A DNA stretch of 64,000 bases from Alkaliphilus transvaalensis ATCC 700919 (GCF_000621485.1 NZ_JHYF01000002.1:310001-374000); one strand, 5' to 3'; counted from the first letter of the stretch, positions 1 through 9,421 are shown. The notes: generated by a model from the letters alone, not told the origin. Program-made: numbers and translations.

Positions 1-728
1 GAAAAATCCGCGGTAATGATATTGCAATGATTTTTCAAGAACCGATGACATCTTTAAACCCTGTTTTTACAATAGGGTCTCAAATAATGGAAGCCATTAT
101 GCTTCATCAAAAATTAGACAAGAAGGCCGCCAGAGAAAAGTGTATAGAGATGCTAAATCTAGTTGGTATCCCAAGAGCTGCAGAAATAGTTGATGATTAC
201 CCCCACCAATTTAGTGGAGGAATGAGACAAAGAGTAATGATTGCAATGGCATTATCTTGTAATCCTAAACTCTTAATTGCAGATGAGCCAACCACAGCCT
301 TAGATGTTACTATACAGGCCCAAATTCTTGAACTAATGAAAGAACTTAAAGAAAAGCTTAATACTGCTATTATGCTAATAACCCATGACCTTGGAGTTGT
401 AGCGGAGATGGCTGATTATATTATCGTAATGTACGCTGGTAGGGTAGTAGAGGAAGCGAATGTATATGATTTATTTGAAGCACCAAAGCATCCATATACA
501 GTTGGATTATTAAATTCTAAACCAAATCTACAGAGAACTGCAGATCGTTTAGAAGTTATTCCAGGTAGTGTGCCTAATCCATTAGCTATACCTCCAGGCT
601 GTGCATTTAATCCAAGATGCCCCCATGTAATGGATATTTGTAGAGAAGAAATGCCACCACTAGAAAGTATTGGTGGAGAGCGTAAAGTTAGATGCTGGCT
701 TCATACTAAAAAGGAGGGGGCGAAGTAA
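1..728 (+). CDS. Oligopeptide/dipeptide ABC transporter ATP-binding protein, OppD/DppD type (5' truncated by window edge)
   Basis: The reading frame is already open at base 3, before the first ATG at 27, so this is the C-terminal part of a longer gene; the Walker A region lies outside the window. Visible elements are the Q-loop ([12 protein letters not shown]), the signature FSGGMRQR, Walker B ([12 protein letters not shown]), the switch histidine (ITHDLG) and the C-terminal oligopeptide-transporter domain with four cysteines spaced CX5CX6CX17C. In OppD-like proteins the C-terminal cysteines can hold an Fe-S cluster. It should power peptide uptake at the cytoplasmic face as a heterodimer with the next gene, whose ATG overlaps this stop by one base (TAATG). 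Substrate unknown. Confidence 0.93.
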   Translation, partial: KIRGNDIAMIFQEPMTSLNPVFTIGSQIMEAIMLHQKLDKKAAREKCIEMLNLVGIPRAAEIVDDYPHQFSGGMRQRVMIAMALSCNPKLLIADEPTTALDVTIQAQILELMKELKEKLNTAIMLITHDLGVVAEMADYIIVMYAGRVVEEANVYDLFEAPKHPYTVGLLNSKPNLQRTADRLEVIPGSVPNPLAIPPGCAFNPRCPHVMDICREEMPPLESIGGERKVRCWLHTKKEGAK

Positions 729-1714
729 TGAGTGAAATTATTGCAGAAAAAAATGATTTAATAGTTGTTGAAAACCTAAAAAAATACTTCCCCATCAAGT
801 CTGGAATATTAAAGAGGACAGTTAACTATGTTCGTGCTGTTGAAAATATATCCTTTACAATCAAAGAAGGGGAAACATTAGGAATCGTAGGTGAATCTGG
901 TTGCGGAAAGTCTACAACAGGAAGAACTCTATTAAGACTATTGGAAAAAACTGAAGGGGATGTTTTCTATAAGGGCAGATCTGTATATGGAATGTCAAAG
1001 GAAGAGCTAAGAAACCTTCGTACAGAAATGCAAATCGTATTCCAGGACCCCTACAGTTCGTTAAACCCACGAATGACAGTTGGTGAAATTGTTGGAGAGG
1101 CCCTTAGCGAACATGGAATTGCAAGGGGCGAAAAGAATGTAGAGATGGTAAAAGATATTATAGAAAGATGCGGACTTGCACCTTATCATATTCGTCGTTA
1201 CCCCCATGAATTTAGTGGTGGACAAAGACAAAGAATTGGTATAGCAAGAGCTCTGGCGTTAAATCCAAAGTTTGTTGTTTGTGATGAGCCAGTTTCGGCA
1301 CTAGATGTATCGATTCAGTCTCAAGTTCTTAACCTGTTAATGGATTTACAAGATGAAATGGGACTAACCTATCTGTTTATTTCCCATGACTTAAGTGTAG
1401 TTAAGCATATTAGTGATCGAATAGGCGTTATGTATTTAGGTTCGATGGTGGAATTAGCACCAAAAGAAGAATTGTATAAAAATCCACTACATCCATATAC
1501 ACAAGCCCTATTATCAGCTATTCCACTTCCAGATCCAAGGAATAGAAGGAAACGTATCATTTTGAAGGGAGACATACCAAGTCCTGCAAATCCACCATCA
1601 GGTTGTCGATTCCATACTAGATGCCCTCATGTAATGGAACAATGTAAAGCAGAAGTTCCAGAGTTTAAAGAGGCAGCACCAGGACACTTTGTAGCTTGTC
1701 ACTTGGTTAAGTAG
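728..1714 (+). CDS. Oligopeptide/dipeptide ABC transporter ATP-binding protein, OppF/DppF type
   Basis: A complete 328-residue ATPase. Walker A GESGCGKS is at about 55-62, the Q-loop near 102-110, signature FSGGQRQR from 162, Walker B FVVCDEP at 182-188, and the H-loop (ISHDLS) follows. The C-terminal oligo_HPY region carries clustered cysteines. It starts at the ATG overlapping the previous stop, preceded by AAGGAGGGGG, so the pair is translationally coupled. It is inferred to be the second nucleotide-binding subunit of the transporter whose other subunits lie left of the window. A separate complete peptide transporter follows, giving two adjacent systems. Confidence 0.95.
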   Translation: MSEIIAEKNDLIVVENLKKYFPIKSGILKRTVNYVRAVENISFTIKEGETLGIVGESGCGKSTTGRTLLRLLEKTEGDVFYKGRSVYGMSKEELRNLRTEMQIVFQDPYSSLNPRMTVGEIVGEALSEHGIARGEKNVEMVKDIIERCGLAPYHIRRYPHEFSGGQRQRIGIARALALNPKFVVCDEPVSALDVSIQSQVLNLLMDLQDEMGLTYLFISHDLSVVKHISDRIGVMYLGSMVELAPKEELYKNPLHPYTQALLSAIPLPDPRNRRKRIILKGDIPSPANPPSGCRFHTRCPHVMEQCKAEVPEFKEAAPGHFVACHLVK

Positions 1715-1736
1715 AATAAAATAAGGGGTGATACGT

Positions 1737-1931
1737 ATGTTGGAAGAGAAGAGACAGCAGGGAATATCTCAACAGTCTGAGTTTCAGACACCTAAGGATG
1801 ACATCGAGTTTGACTGGACTGATATAGTAGCATTCATCATTGCAATTTTTCAAGTCCTATTACCCTATATTGTTTTTATATTCGGTGGCATTATAATCGT
1901 CATGATCATGTTTCAATTAATTTTTAAATAA
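1737..1931 (+). CDS. Small single-span membrane protein, unknown function
   Basis: 64 residues. I place the start at ATG 1737, six bases after the AAGGGGTG ribosome binding site, rather than the upstream in-frame GTG at 1728 that lies inside that site. The N-terminal half is hydrophilic (Glu, Gln, Asp rich); residues about 30-62 form one long hydrophobic segment. It follows the ATPase gene by 22 bases and precedes a terminator, so it is probably the last gene of the transporter operon. I do not recognise a family; a role as an accessory of the transporter is only suggested by position. Confidence 0.65.
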   Translation: MLEEKRQQGISQQSEFQTPKDDIEFDWTDIVAFIIAIFQVLLPYIVFIFGGIIIVMIMFQLIFK

Positions 1932-1941
1932 GTATTAGGAT

Positions 1942-1970
1942 AAGGGGGAATTTTTTTCCCTCTTTTTTTT
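1942..1970 (+). terminator. Rho-independent terminator of the first peptide transporter operon
   Basis: A 9-bp stem (AAGGGGGAA with TTCCCTCTT, one G-U pair), a five-T loop and a following T run. It lies 10 bases after the small membrane protein gene. The rest of the 326-base gap to 2257 holds the promoter and leader described next. Confidence 0.8.
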
Positions 1971-2124
1971 ATGGCTTTGTAAAGTTGTTATGATTAAAAA
2001 TATAATATATAATATGTAGAAAAAAATATGGATATTTATTCCTGTAAAATTATCTGAAAATTGTTAAGTTTTGGAAGATACAGAAATGTAAATGTTAAAT
2101 AAATTTCATATTCATTCATTTTCC

Positions 2125-2153
2125 TTGTCTAACAATTCAATTGATTATATAAT
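2125..2153 (+). promoter_or_regulatory. Sigma-A-type promoter for the second peptide transporter operon
   Basis: TTGTCT (2125-2130), a 17-base spacer and a consensus TATAAT (2148-2153). It would give a leader of roughly 100 bases before the binding-protein gene. Confidence 0.6.
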
Positions 2154-2172
2154 ATTCATATAATTTATAAAT

Positions 2173-2232
2173 GTACAAACTTCAAAAGAAGTTATACATC
2201 TTATAAGATATAATCTTTTGCCACTGGCAAAG
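2173..2232 (+). promoter_or_regulatory. Two small hairpins in the 5' leader of the binding-protein gene
   Basis: Hairpin 1 has arms AACTTC and GAAGTT (2178-2183, 2188-2193) with loop AAAA, flanked by TGTA/TACA that can extend it. Hairpin 2 has TTTGCC and GGCAAA (2217-2222, 2226-2231) with a three-base loop. They sit between the promoter and the AAAGGGGG site. A role in mRNA stability or regulation is a guess. Confidence 0.4.
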
Positions 2233-2257
2233 AAAATAAATAAAAGGGGGAAATACA

Positions 2258-3817
2258 ATGAAGAAAAACAGAAAAATGCTAGCATTATTAAGCTTAATGT
2301 TAGTAGTAGTTTTAGTAGCAGTTGGGTGTGGCTCAACAACTGATGCACCTGTTACAGGAGATGATAAGCCATCTGTAGCTAAGGACGAGTTAATTATTGC
2401 ATCACCTTCTGATGCTGTTTCACTTGACCCACATGGAACAAATGATGCTTCTTCAGCTTTAGTAATGAAGCAAATTTATGAAACATTAGTTGTTCAAGAT
2501 GAAAACATGGATTTAAAACCAGGTTTAGCAACATCTTGGGAAAAAATTGATGACCTTACTTTTGAATTTAAATTAAGAGAAGGCGTTAAGTTCCATAACG
2601 GTGAAGACTTTACAGCTAAAGATGTAGAATTTACTCTTTTAAGAGCATTAAAGTCTGATCATATTGGTCATATCGTTGGACCTATCAATAGTGAAGCTAT
2701 CGAAATCATTGATGATTACACTATTAGAATTGGTACTTCTGAGCCATTTGCTCCTTTATTAGCTCATTTAGCCCACGGAGCATCTGGAATGTTAAATGAA
2801 AAGGCTGTTACAGAAAAAGGTGATGACTATGGTCAACATCCAGTAGGAACAGGTCCTTTCATGTTAGCAAACTGGAGTAACGGAGAGTTTATTGAATTGA
2901 CAAGATTCGACGATCATCATTCTGTTAAGCCAGAATTTAAAACGATGACATTTAAGGCGATCTCAGAAGCAACTAATAGAACTATCGAATTAGAAATTGG
3001 TTCTATTGATATAGCTAACAATGTTACTCCAAACGAAATCAAGAGAATTGAAGATAACAGCGACTTAATTTTATTAAGAGACCCAAGCTTAGGTAACAAC
3101 TATATTGGATTCAACTTAACCAAAGCTCCATTTGATGATGTAAGAGTACGTCAAGCTATTAACTATGCCCTTGATGTTGACACTATCGTTGAAGCAGTAT
3201 ATCAAGGTGTTGGATCTCCAGCTGCTGGAGCTTTAGGACCAAGTGTATTTGCTGCCCATACTGGTTTAGAGCAATATGGTTACAATGTTGAAAAGGCAAA
3301 AGAATTAATGAAGGAAGCTGGATTAGAAAACGGATTTAGCACTACTATCTGGGTTAACGATGGAAATAGACAAAGAATGGACATCGCTGAAATCCTTCAA
3401 AATCAATTACAACAAATCAACATTACTACAGATGTTCAAGTTCTTGAGTGGGGTGCATATTTAGAAAATACATCTAAAGGTGAACATGATATGTTCATTC
3501 TTGGATGGACTACTGTAACTGGAGATCCAGACTACGGATTATATGCATTATTCCATTCAACTCAACATGGACCTGCTGGTAACAGAACTTTCTATTCAAA
3601 TCCAAAAGTTGATGAGTTATTAGACTCAGCAAGAAGAACTGCAGATCCTGCTGAAAGAGAAAGATTGTATAAAGAAGCACAAGAAATCATTAGAGATGAA
3701 GCTCCATGGATCTTCGTTCAAGATAATGAAAACCTAGTGGGTATCAGAAACAATATTTCTGGATTAAGCTTACACCCAGCTGGTCACCATATCTTCTATA
3801 ACGTATCTTTCAAATAG
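2258..3817 (+). CDS. Peptide ABC transporter substrate-binding lipoprotein (SBP family 5, DppA/OppA-like)
   Basis: 519 residues. The N-terminus is a lipoprotein signal: KKNRK, a hydrophobic stretch, then a VAVGC lipobox with the lipidated Cys at 24. The mature part has the family 5 pattern (YETLVV, KPGLATSWE, FKLREGVKFHNGEDFTAKDV, an HPVGTGPF-like segment). It should capture extracellular peptides or related solutes for the permeases downstream. The start follows AAAGGGGGAAATACA. It is first in a five-gene operon and is separated from the next gene by a perfect hairpin, a common arrangement for an abundant binding protein. Substrate cannot be deduced. Confidence 0.94.
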   Translation: MKKNRKMLALLSLMLVVVLVAVGCGSTTDAPVTGDDKPSVAKDELIIASPSDAVSLDPHGTNDASSALVMKQIYETLVVQDENMDLKPGLATSWEKIDDLTFEFKLREGVKFHNGEDFTAKDVEFTLLRALKSDHIGHIVGPINSEAIEIIDDYTIRIGTSEPFAPLLAHLAHGASGMLNEKAVTEKGDDYGQHPVGTGPFMLANWSNGEFIELTRFDDHHSVKPEFKTMTFKAISEATNRTIELEIGSIDIANNVTPNEIKRIEDNSDLILLRDPSLGNNYIGFNLTKAPFDDVRVRQAINYALDVDTIVEAVYQGVGSPAAGALGPSVFAAHTGLEQYGYNVEKAKELMKEAGLENGFSTTIWVNDGNRQRMDIAEILQNQLQQINITTDVQVLEWGAYLENTSKGEHDMFILGWTTVTGDPDYGLYALFHSTQHGPAGNRTFYSNPKVDELLDSARRTADPAERERLYKEAQEIIRDEAPWIFVQDNENLVGIRNNISGLSLHPAGHHIFYNVSFK

Positions 3818-3845
3818 TTATTAATTAACTAATATTTAATTTTTA

Positions 3846-3886
3846 ACATTAATATAGGGTCATGGAATATGACCCTATATTAATGT
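3846..3886 (+). promoter_or_regulatory. Intercistronic 18-bp perfect hairpin after the binding-protein gene
   Basis: Bases 3846-3863 pair perfectly with 3869-3886 around a GGAAT loop. There is no T run after it, so it is unlikely to be a simple terminator. It is better read as a 3' stabiliser or partial attenuator setting binding protein above permease expression (inference). Confidence 0.65.
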
Positions 3887-3922
3887 AATAGTAAGTAGCA
3901 AAATAAGGAAGGAGGAACATCT

Positions 3923-4849
3923 ATGCATCGTTATATTTTTAGACGTCTATTGTTGATGTTACCAGTAATGATAGGGGTAACCTTTATCGTTTTCACAATG
4001 ATGTATTTTACTCCTGGTGATCCTGCAAGAATTATGTTGGGGGAATCCGCACCGGAAGATGCAGTTCAAAGACTTAGAGAGGATATGGGACTAAATGATC
4101 CATTCTTAATGCAATTTGGTCGCTATGTAACTAATGTTGCAAGGGGAGATTTCGGACGTTCGTATACCCAAAGAAGACCTGTTGCTACTATGATTATAGA
4201 TCGTTTTCCTACTACATTGAAACTAGCAACATGGGGCGTAATCGTTTCCATTGTGATAGGTATACCTACGGGAATAATATCGGCTACAAAGCAATATTCA
4301 TTATTTGATAACGTTTCTATGGTATTAGCCTTAGTAGGGGTTTCGATGCCAAACTTCTGGCAAGGACTTATGATGATTATTATTTTCGCGTTAAACTTAA
4401 GGTGGTTCCCTGCATCAGGATTTACTACATGGAAACATATTGTGTTACCTGCAATAACATTGGGAACTAGTTCAGCTGCACAGATTACCCGTATGACCCG
4501 TTCTAGTATGCTTGAGGTTATCCGTCAAGATTATATTCGTACAGCTAGAGCAAAAGGCCAGGTTGAATCAGTTGTTATCAACCAACATGCCTTAAAAAAT
4601 GCTTTAATCCCAGTTGTTACAGTAATTGGTTTATCCTTTGGTGGACTATTAGGTGGAGCAGTTCTAACAGAATCTATCTTCTCGATTCCAGGGGTTGGTT
4701 CATTAATGATCCAAGCTATTAGACAAAGAGACTACCCCGTTGTTCAGGGAGGGGTATTATTTATAGCATTATCCTTCAGTTTAGTAAATCTGTTGGTAGA
4801 TATATTATATGCCTTCATTGACCCAAGAATTAAAGCTCAATACAAATAA
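3923..4849 (+). CDS. Peptide ABC transporter permease, DppB/OppB type
   Basis: 308 residues with six predicted membrane spans. The N-terminal OppB signature (RRLLLMLPVMIGVTFIVF, then FTPGDPA-like YFTPGDPARI) and the EAA loop (DYIRTARAKGQ followed by HALKNALIPVVT) are clear. It would form the membrane channel with the next permease. The start is set by GGAGGAAC before ATG 3923. The spacing to the next gene is 29 bases, with AAGGAGG in between, consistent with one operon. Confidence 0.95.
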   Translation: MHRYIFRRLLLMLPVMIGVTFIVFTMMYFTPGDPARIMLGESAPEDAVQRLREDMGLNDPFLMQFGRYVTNVARGDFGRSYTQRRPVATMIIDRFPTTLKLATWGVIVSIVIGIPTGIISATKQYSLFDNVSMVLALVGVSMPNFWQGLMMIIIFALNLRWFPASGFTTWKHIVLPAITLGTSSAAQITRMTRSSMLEVIRQDYIRTARAKGQVESVVINQHALKNALIPVVTVIGLSFGGLLGGAVLTESIFSIPGVGSLMIQAIRQRDYPVVQGGVLFIALSFSLVNLLVDILYAFIDPRIKAQYK

Positions 4850-4878
4850 TTTAATTAATCTGTAAAGGAGGTAGGCAT

Positions 4879-5784
4879 ATGTCAAATGTTAAATTACAAA
4901 AGGAAGAAGTACAACCTTCAGTCCCAAAAGCTCCTAAGAAAAAGAAGAGCCAATGGCTAGAAGTATGGAGAAGACTTGTGAAAAACAAAGCCGCAATGGT
5001 AGGGCTTGCAATTATGCTAATTTTAATTTTCAGTGCAATATTTGCTGATTTTATTGCTCCTTATGGCTATGACGAACAGGTTTTAACAAATAGATTTAAG
5101 TCACCAAGTAGCGAACATTTATTTGGTACTGATAACTTTGGTAGAGATATTTTCAGTCGTATTGTATATGGATCACGTATATCCCTTAGAGTAGGTATTA
5201 TCTCGGTTGCCATTGCAGCCCTATGTGGAGGAAGTCTTGGAGCCGTAGCAGGTTACTATGGAGGTAAACTTGATAACGTAATCATGCGGATGATGGATAT
5301 TCTACTGGCGATTCCAGGGATTATACTAGCAATTTCAATTGTTGCAGCCTTAGGGCCAGAACTTAGAAACGTAATGATTGCCGTTGGTATAGGTGGTATT
5401 CCAGGTTTTGCTAGAATTGTACGGGCTTCAGTTTTATCTATTAGAGAGCAAGAGTTTATTGAAGCTGCAAAAGCTGTAGGTGCAAATGATTTTAGAATTA
5501 TCTCTAAACATATTATCCCAAATTCTATGGCACCAATCATTGTTCAAGCAACAATGGGGGTTGCAGGGGCAATTCTTTCAACTGCTGGTCTAAGCTTTAT
5601 TGGATTAGGGATTCAACCTCCAATACCAGAATGGGGTGCAATGCTTTCAACTGGTAGAGATTATATTCGTGATTACTGGCACATGACAACATTCCCAGGT
5701 GTTGCTATTATGATCACCATATTCGCTTTAAACCTTCTAGGTGACGGATTAAGAGATGCACTTGACCCTAGACTAAAAAGCTAA
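4879..5784 (+). CDS. Peptide ABC transporter permease, DppC/OppC type
   Basis: 301 residues. It begins with a Lys/Pro-rich cytoplasmic tail of about 25 residues, then the OppC N-terminal domain (FADFIAPYGY) and the marker HLFGTDNFGRDIFSRIVYGSRISL-type region, five further spans and the EAA loop (QEFIEAAKAVGAND, HIIPNSMAPIIVQAT). The C-terminus has the family ending NLLGDGLRDALDPRL. Partner of the DppB-like permease upstream and the ATPases downstream. Confidence 0.95.
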   Translation: MSNVKLQKEEVQPSVPKAPKKKKSQWLEVWRRLVKNKAAMVGLAIMLILIFSAIFADFIAPYGYDEQVLTNRFKSPSSEHLFGTDNFGRDIFSRIVYGSRISLRVGIISVAIAALCGGSLGAVAGYYGGKLDNVIMRMMDILLAIPGIILAISIVAALGPELRNVMIAVGIGGIPGFARIVRASVLSIREQEFIEAAKAVGANDFRIISKHIIPNSMAPIIVQATMGVAGAILSTAGLSFIGLGIQPPIPEWGAMLSTGRDYIRDYWHMTTFPGVAIMITIFALNLLGDGLRDALDPRLKS

Positions 5785-5810
5785 AGTAATTAGGATAGGA
5801 GTGTGACAAG

Positions 5811-6791
5811 ATGAGTGAAAATAAGCATTTGTTAGAAATAAAAAACTTATCTATTCATTATATTACAAATGATGGAACTGTAAAAGCAGTAGAAGATATG
5901 AACTTAGAGATTGGAACGGGAGAAACATTAGGACTGGTTGGAGAAACTGGTGCCGGTAAAACAACAACGGCCCTTGGAATTATGCAATTGGTACCAAATC
6001 CTCCTGGTAAGATTATTGGAGGAGAGATTTTCTTTGAAGGTGAAAACTTAATTGGTAAAACACCAGTAGAAATTAGAAAAATCAGAGGGAATAAAATCTC
6101 TATGATCTTCCAAGATCCTATGACGTCTTTAAACCCAGTTATGACTGTAGGAGAACAGATAGCAGAGGTAATTAAGCTACACCAAAGTGTTAATGCAAAA
6201 GAAGCAATTGAAAGATCTATGGCAATGCTAGAGAAGGTAGGAATTCCAGGCGAGAGACACAAAGATTATCCCCACCAATTTAGTGGTGGTATGAGACAAA
6301 GGGTAGTTATTGCTATCGCTTTAGCATGTAATCCACAACTACTAATTGCAGATGAGCCTACTACAGCTTTAGATGTAACCATTCAAGCTCAGGTTCTAGA
6401 TTTAATGAAGAATTTAAAGAAAGAATTTAAAACTTCAATGATTATGATTACCCATGACTTAGGGGTAGTTGCAGAGGTTTGTGATAAAGTAGCGATTATG
6501 TATGCTGGTAATGTTATTGAGTATACTGATGTAAAGAGACTTTATACTTCACCTAAACATCCTTATACAATAGGGTTATTCGGATCAATTCCTGATATTA
6601 ATGATGATGAGGATCGTTTAAAGCCAATTAAGGGCCTTATGCCAGATCCAACGGATCTTCCATCAGGATGCCCATTCCATCCAAGATGCCCTAAGGCAAT
6701 GAGTATTTGTTCTGAAAGAAAACCTCTAAATACAGAAATTGAACCAGGACATTTTGTAAAATGCCTATTGTTTGAAGATGGTGTAAAATAG
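5811..6791 (+). CDS. Peptide ABC transporter ATP-binding protein, DppD/OppD type
   Basis: 326 residues. Walker A GETGAGKT is at 44-51, followed by the Q-loop (MIFQDPMTSLNP), FSGGMRQR, Walker B ([12 protein letters not shown]), ITHDLG, and the Cys-containing C-terminal domain (CPFHPRCPKAMSIC). It closely resembles the truncated ATPase at the left edge. One of two nucleotide-binding subunits for this operon; the stop is 18 bases from the start of the next gene. Confidence 0.95.
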   Translation: MSENKHLLEIKNLSIHYITNDGTVKAVEDMNLEIGTGETLGLVGETGAGKTTTALGIMQLVPNPPGKIIGGEIFFEGENLIGKTPVEIRKIRGNKISMIFQDPMTSLNPVMTVGEQIAEVIKLHQSVNAKEAIERSMAMLEKVGIPGERHKDYPHQFSGGMRQRVVIAIALACNPQLLIADEPTTALDVTIQAQVLDLMKNLKKEFKTSMIMITHDLGVVAEVCDKVAIMYAGNVIEYTDVKRLYTSPKHPYTIGLFGSIPDINDDEDRLKPIKGLMPDPTDLPSGCPFHPRCPKAMSICSERKPLNTEIEPGHFVKCLLFEDGVK

Positions 6792-6809
6792 AAAACCGGA
6801 GGTGAAACT

Positions 6810-7781
6810 ATGCAAGAAAGATTATTGGATGTTAAAAATCTAAAAAAACACTTTAAAACAAAAAAAGGACTACTTCACGCCGTTGACGGTGTAGACTTTT
6901 ATATTAACAAAGGTGAGACATTAGGACTTGTAGGTGAGTCTGGCTGTGGTAAATCTACAACAGGTAGAGTTGTATTAAGATTATTAGAAGCAACTGACGG
7001 TGAGATTATATTCGAAGGTAAAAATATTTTACAGTATAATAAAGATCAGATGCGTCAAATGAGAAAAGAAATGCAAATCGTTTTCCAAGATCCATTTGCA
7101 TCATTAAATCCCAGAATGAGTGTTTCTGAAATTATAGCTGAGCCATTACTTGTTAATAAGGTTTTTAGTAATAGACAAGATATGAATAAGCGCGTTACAG
7201 AATTAATGGATACTGTAGGGTTAGCGGAAAGATTAATGAATGTTTATCCCCATGAGTTAGATGGCGGTAGAAGACAAAGAATTGGTATTGCAAGGGCATT
7301 AGCTCTAAAACCTAAATTTATAGTTCAAGATGAGCCAGTTTCAGCTCTTGACGTTTCTATCCAAGCACAGATTCTAAATCTAATGGCAGATCTTCAGGAT
7401 GAATTTGGATTAACTTATCTATTTATTTCTCACGACTTAAGTGTTGTTAAGCATGTAAGTGATCGTATCGCTGTTATGTATTTAGGAAAAGTAGTGGAAT
7501 TATCAGACTACAATTCAATGTTTAAAAATCCACTACATCCATATACACAAGCTTTGTTATCGGCAATACCTGTTCCTAGAATCGATATTAAAAGAGACAG
7601 AGTTATTCTTGAGGGAGACGTTCCAAGTCCAGTTAACCCACCAGAAGGATGCCGATTCTATGGAAGATGTAGGTACAGACAAGATATTTGTAAAGCTAAA
7701 ACTCCTGAATTACAAGACATGGGTAATGAAAAATTTGTTGCATGTCATTTTGCAGGAAACTTAAAGCCAGCTACAGTGTAA
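6810..7781 (+). CDS. Peptide ABC transporter ATP-binding protein, DppF/OppF type, with a variant signature motif
   Basis: 323 residues. Walker A GESGCGKS is at about 42-49, the Q-loop at 88-100, Walker B FIVQDEP at 170-176, ISHDLS and the C-terminal Cys-containing domain ([14 protein letters not shown]). The ABC signature reads LDGGRRQR (150-157) where the first operon's partner has FSGGQRQR, so the usual Ser of the signature is replaced by Asp. Heterodimeric ABC ATPases often have one degenerate site, so this subunit may be less active. Last gene of the operon; a terminator follows at once. Confidence 0.94.
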   Translation: MQERLLDVKNLKKHFKTKKGLLHAVDGVDFYINKGETLGLVGESGCGKSTTGRVVLRLLEATDGEIIFEGKNILQYNKDQMRQMRKEMQIVFQDPFASLNPRMSVSEIIAEPLLVNKVFSNRQDMNKRVTELMDTVGLAERLMNVYPHELDGGRRQRIGIARALALKPKFIVQDEPVSALDVSIQAQILNLMADLQDEFGLTYLFISHDLSVVKHVSDRIAVMYLGKVVELSDYNSMFKNPLHPYTQALLSAIPVPRIDIKRDRVILEGDVPSPVNPPEGCRFYGRCRYRQDICKAKTPELQDMGNEKFVACHFAGNLKPATV

Positions 7782-7782
7782 A

Positions 7783-7808
7783 AATAAGGGCATCGCCCTT
7801 ATTTTTTT
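7783..7808 (+). terminator. Terminator of the peptide transporter operon
   Basis: A 9-bp stem AATAAGGGC / GCCCTTATT with a three-base loop and a T run, beginning two bases after the stop codon at 7781. Confidence 0.9.
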
Positions 7809-7997
7809 GCTTTTTATTTAATAATTGTAATATAATTATATCATATTTGTAATAAAACACAATAGCTTTTGGTATAATTATCAGTCATTCCTCTATATTA
7901 GTGACTATTGTTTAATTCTATTAAGATTTGGTTAAGTATATAATGTAAAATGGGTACAATAAAAATAGAATCTGTCTATTATAAAGGAGGCGAAGCT

Positions 7998-8531
7998 ATG
8001 AAAATTTATACAAAAACGGGAGATCGAGGTGAGACTAGTTTATATGATGGTACAAGAATCTCTAAAGATGATATTAGAGTAGAGAGTTATGGTACAATTG
8101 ATGAATTAAATTCGATGCTGGGATTTGCTAGAAACTTTATTGAAGATGAAAAAATTTGTGATCTAATTTATAGAATACAAAGGGAGTTATTTGATGTAGC
8201 TGGAGAGTTGGCTACGGTAAATAGTGATCAGTTTCCCGAAAAAATTAATGAAGAACATATTCATGCTTTAGAAGTCATCATTGATGAATATATATCTAAG
8301 GTAGACCAAATAAATAAGTTTATTATTCCAGGTACAAATAAAGGCTCAGCAAGCCTACATGTTGCTAGAACAGTTTGCAGAAGAGCAGAAAGAAGAATTT
8401 TAAGTCTTAAAAAAGTAGAGAATGTTGGAGATCTTTTAGTTAAGTATGTAAATAGGCTTTCTGATGCAATTTACGCTATGGCACGTTATCTAGAATCCGA
8501 TTTAAAGTATGTGGAATTTCAAAAAAAGTAG
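7998..8531 (+). CDS. Cob(I)alamin adenosyltransferase, PduO type
   Basis: 177 residues. The start is ATG 7998, seven bases after AAAGGAGGCG; an in-frame upstream ATG at 7950 would add 16 atypical residues. The N-terminal ATP-binding motif YTKTGDRGETSL, GTIDELNSMLGFAR and the RTVCRRAERR segment near residue 120 are diagnostic of PduO/EutT-like adenosyltransferases. It transfers an adenosyl group from ATP to reduced cobalamin to make coenzyme B12. It appears monocistronic and is not next to a B12-dependent enzyme, so it probably serves general cofactor supply. Confidence 0.94.
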   Translation: MKIYTKTGDRGETSLYDGTRISKDDIRVESYGTIDELNSMLGFARNFIEDEKICDLIYRIQRELFDVAGELATVNSDQFPEKINEEHIHALEVIIDEYISKVDQINKFIIPGTNKGSASLHVARTVCRRAERRILSLKKVENVGDLLVKYVNRLSDAIYAMARYLESDLKYVEFQKK

Positions 8532-8640
8532 GCTATCTTAATAAAATGACGAATTATTAATTTAATTTAGCTGAAATTATTCAGATGTTGCAGGCTATAT
8601 GTTATAATGAACCTATCATGAACATAAGGAGTGATCGTAT

Positions 8641-9168
8641 ATGAGTAAAGAAATTGATAAGGTTCTATTTTCTCAAGAAATGATTGCAGATAAAGTTGAA
8701 GAGTTAGGGAAAAAAATAACTAATGATTATAACAGTGATGATGAAATCGTAGTAATAGGCGTATTAAAGGGAGCAAATATGTTCCTAAGTGATTTAATAA
8801 GAAAAGTTGACTTACCACTGTATATTGATTTTATGGCTGTCTCTAGTTATGGAAACTCTACTGAAAGTTCTGGAGTAGTCAGAATATTAAAGGACTTAGA
8901 TTTAGAAATAGAGGGAAAGCACATTTTGATTATTGAAGATATTGTAGATACGGGTTTGACTTTAAAGTATTTAACAGAGAATTTAAAATCTAGAAAGATT
9001 GCAAGTTTAAAAATTTGCACATTATTAGATAAACCTTCTAGAAGAAAATGTGATTTACATATTGATTATGTTGGATTTCAAATTCCTGATGCTTTTATTG
9101 TAGGTTATGGTATTGATTATGCTGAAAAATATAGAAACTTACCTTACATTGCAATGATAAAAGAATAA
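8641..9168 (+). CDS. hpt: Hypoxanthine phosphoribosyltransferase
   Basis: 175 residues, the usual length. The PRPP-binding loop LIIEDIVDTGLTL is near 96-108, and the N-terminal LKGANMF and C-terminal VGYGIDYAEKYRNLPYI segments are typical of bacterial HPRT. It salvages hypoxanthine and guanine to IMP and GMP in the cytosol. ATG 8641 follows AAGGAGTG. A TATAAT at 8603-8608 is a possible -10, but I see no good -35. A weak AT-rich hairpin (AAAGGAA/TTCCTTT, 9168-9186) follows the stop. Confidence 0.96.
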   Translation: MSKEIDKVLFSQEMIADKVEELGKKITNDYNSDDEIVVIGVLKGANMFLSDLIRKVDLPLYIDFMAVSSYGNSTESSGVVRILKDLDLEIEGKHILIIEDIVDTGLTLKYLTENLKSRKIASLKICTLLDKPSRRKCDLHIDYVGFQIPDAFIVGYGIDYAEKYRNLPYIAMIKE

Positions 9169-9245
9169 AAGGAATCCTGTTCCTTTTGAATAGAACACCT
9201 CCGATTATAACATAATATTAATAAAGCCATATAGGAGGTATGAAA

Positions 9246-9413
9246 ATGAATATGAATTTTGAAGAAGTAAAACAACGGTTTATGCAAGCAGATGTAGATG
9301 GTAAGATAGAGATTTATACTACTACACAAGGTTTAACAGTTGACCAATTTAAAGAATTATTAAAGCACTTCCCGCTACAACATTTAGATAAGCTCGAAAG
9401 AGCCATGGGTTAA
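9246..9413 (+). CDS. Small hypothetical protein, 55 residues
   Basis: Start ATG 9246 is six bases after AGGAGGT; the ATG at 9240 abuts that site and is less likely. It encodes a soluble, mildly acidic protein beginning MNMNFEEVKQRF with a helical C-terminal half (FKELLKHFPLQHLDKLERAMG). A T-tailed hairpin follows within 10 bases, so it is a discrete short transcript or the end of the hpt unit. I do not recognise the family. Confidence 0.7.
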   Translation: MNMNFEEVKQRFMQADVDGKIEIYTTTQGLTVDQFKELLKHFPLQHLDKLERAMG

Positions 9414-9421
9414 TTTAATTT

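Noticed and set aside
5858-6262. A 134-codon - strand ORF opposite the DppD-like ATPase
   Set aside because: It is antisense to a highly conserved ABC ATPase and lacks a ribosome binding site.
8580-8608. hpt promoter
   Set aside because: TATAAT at 8603 is good, but the base run 17 upstream (TTCAGA) is a poor -35, so I did not list it.
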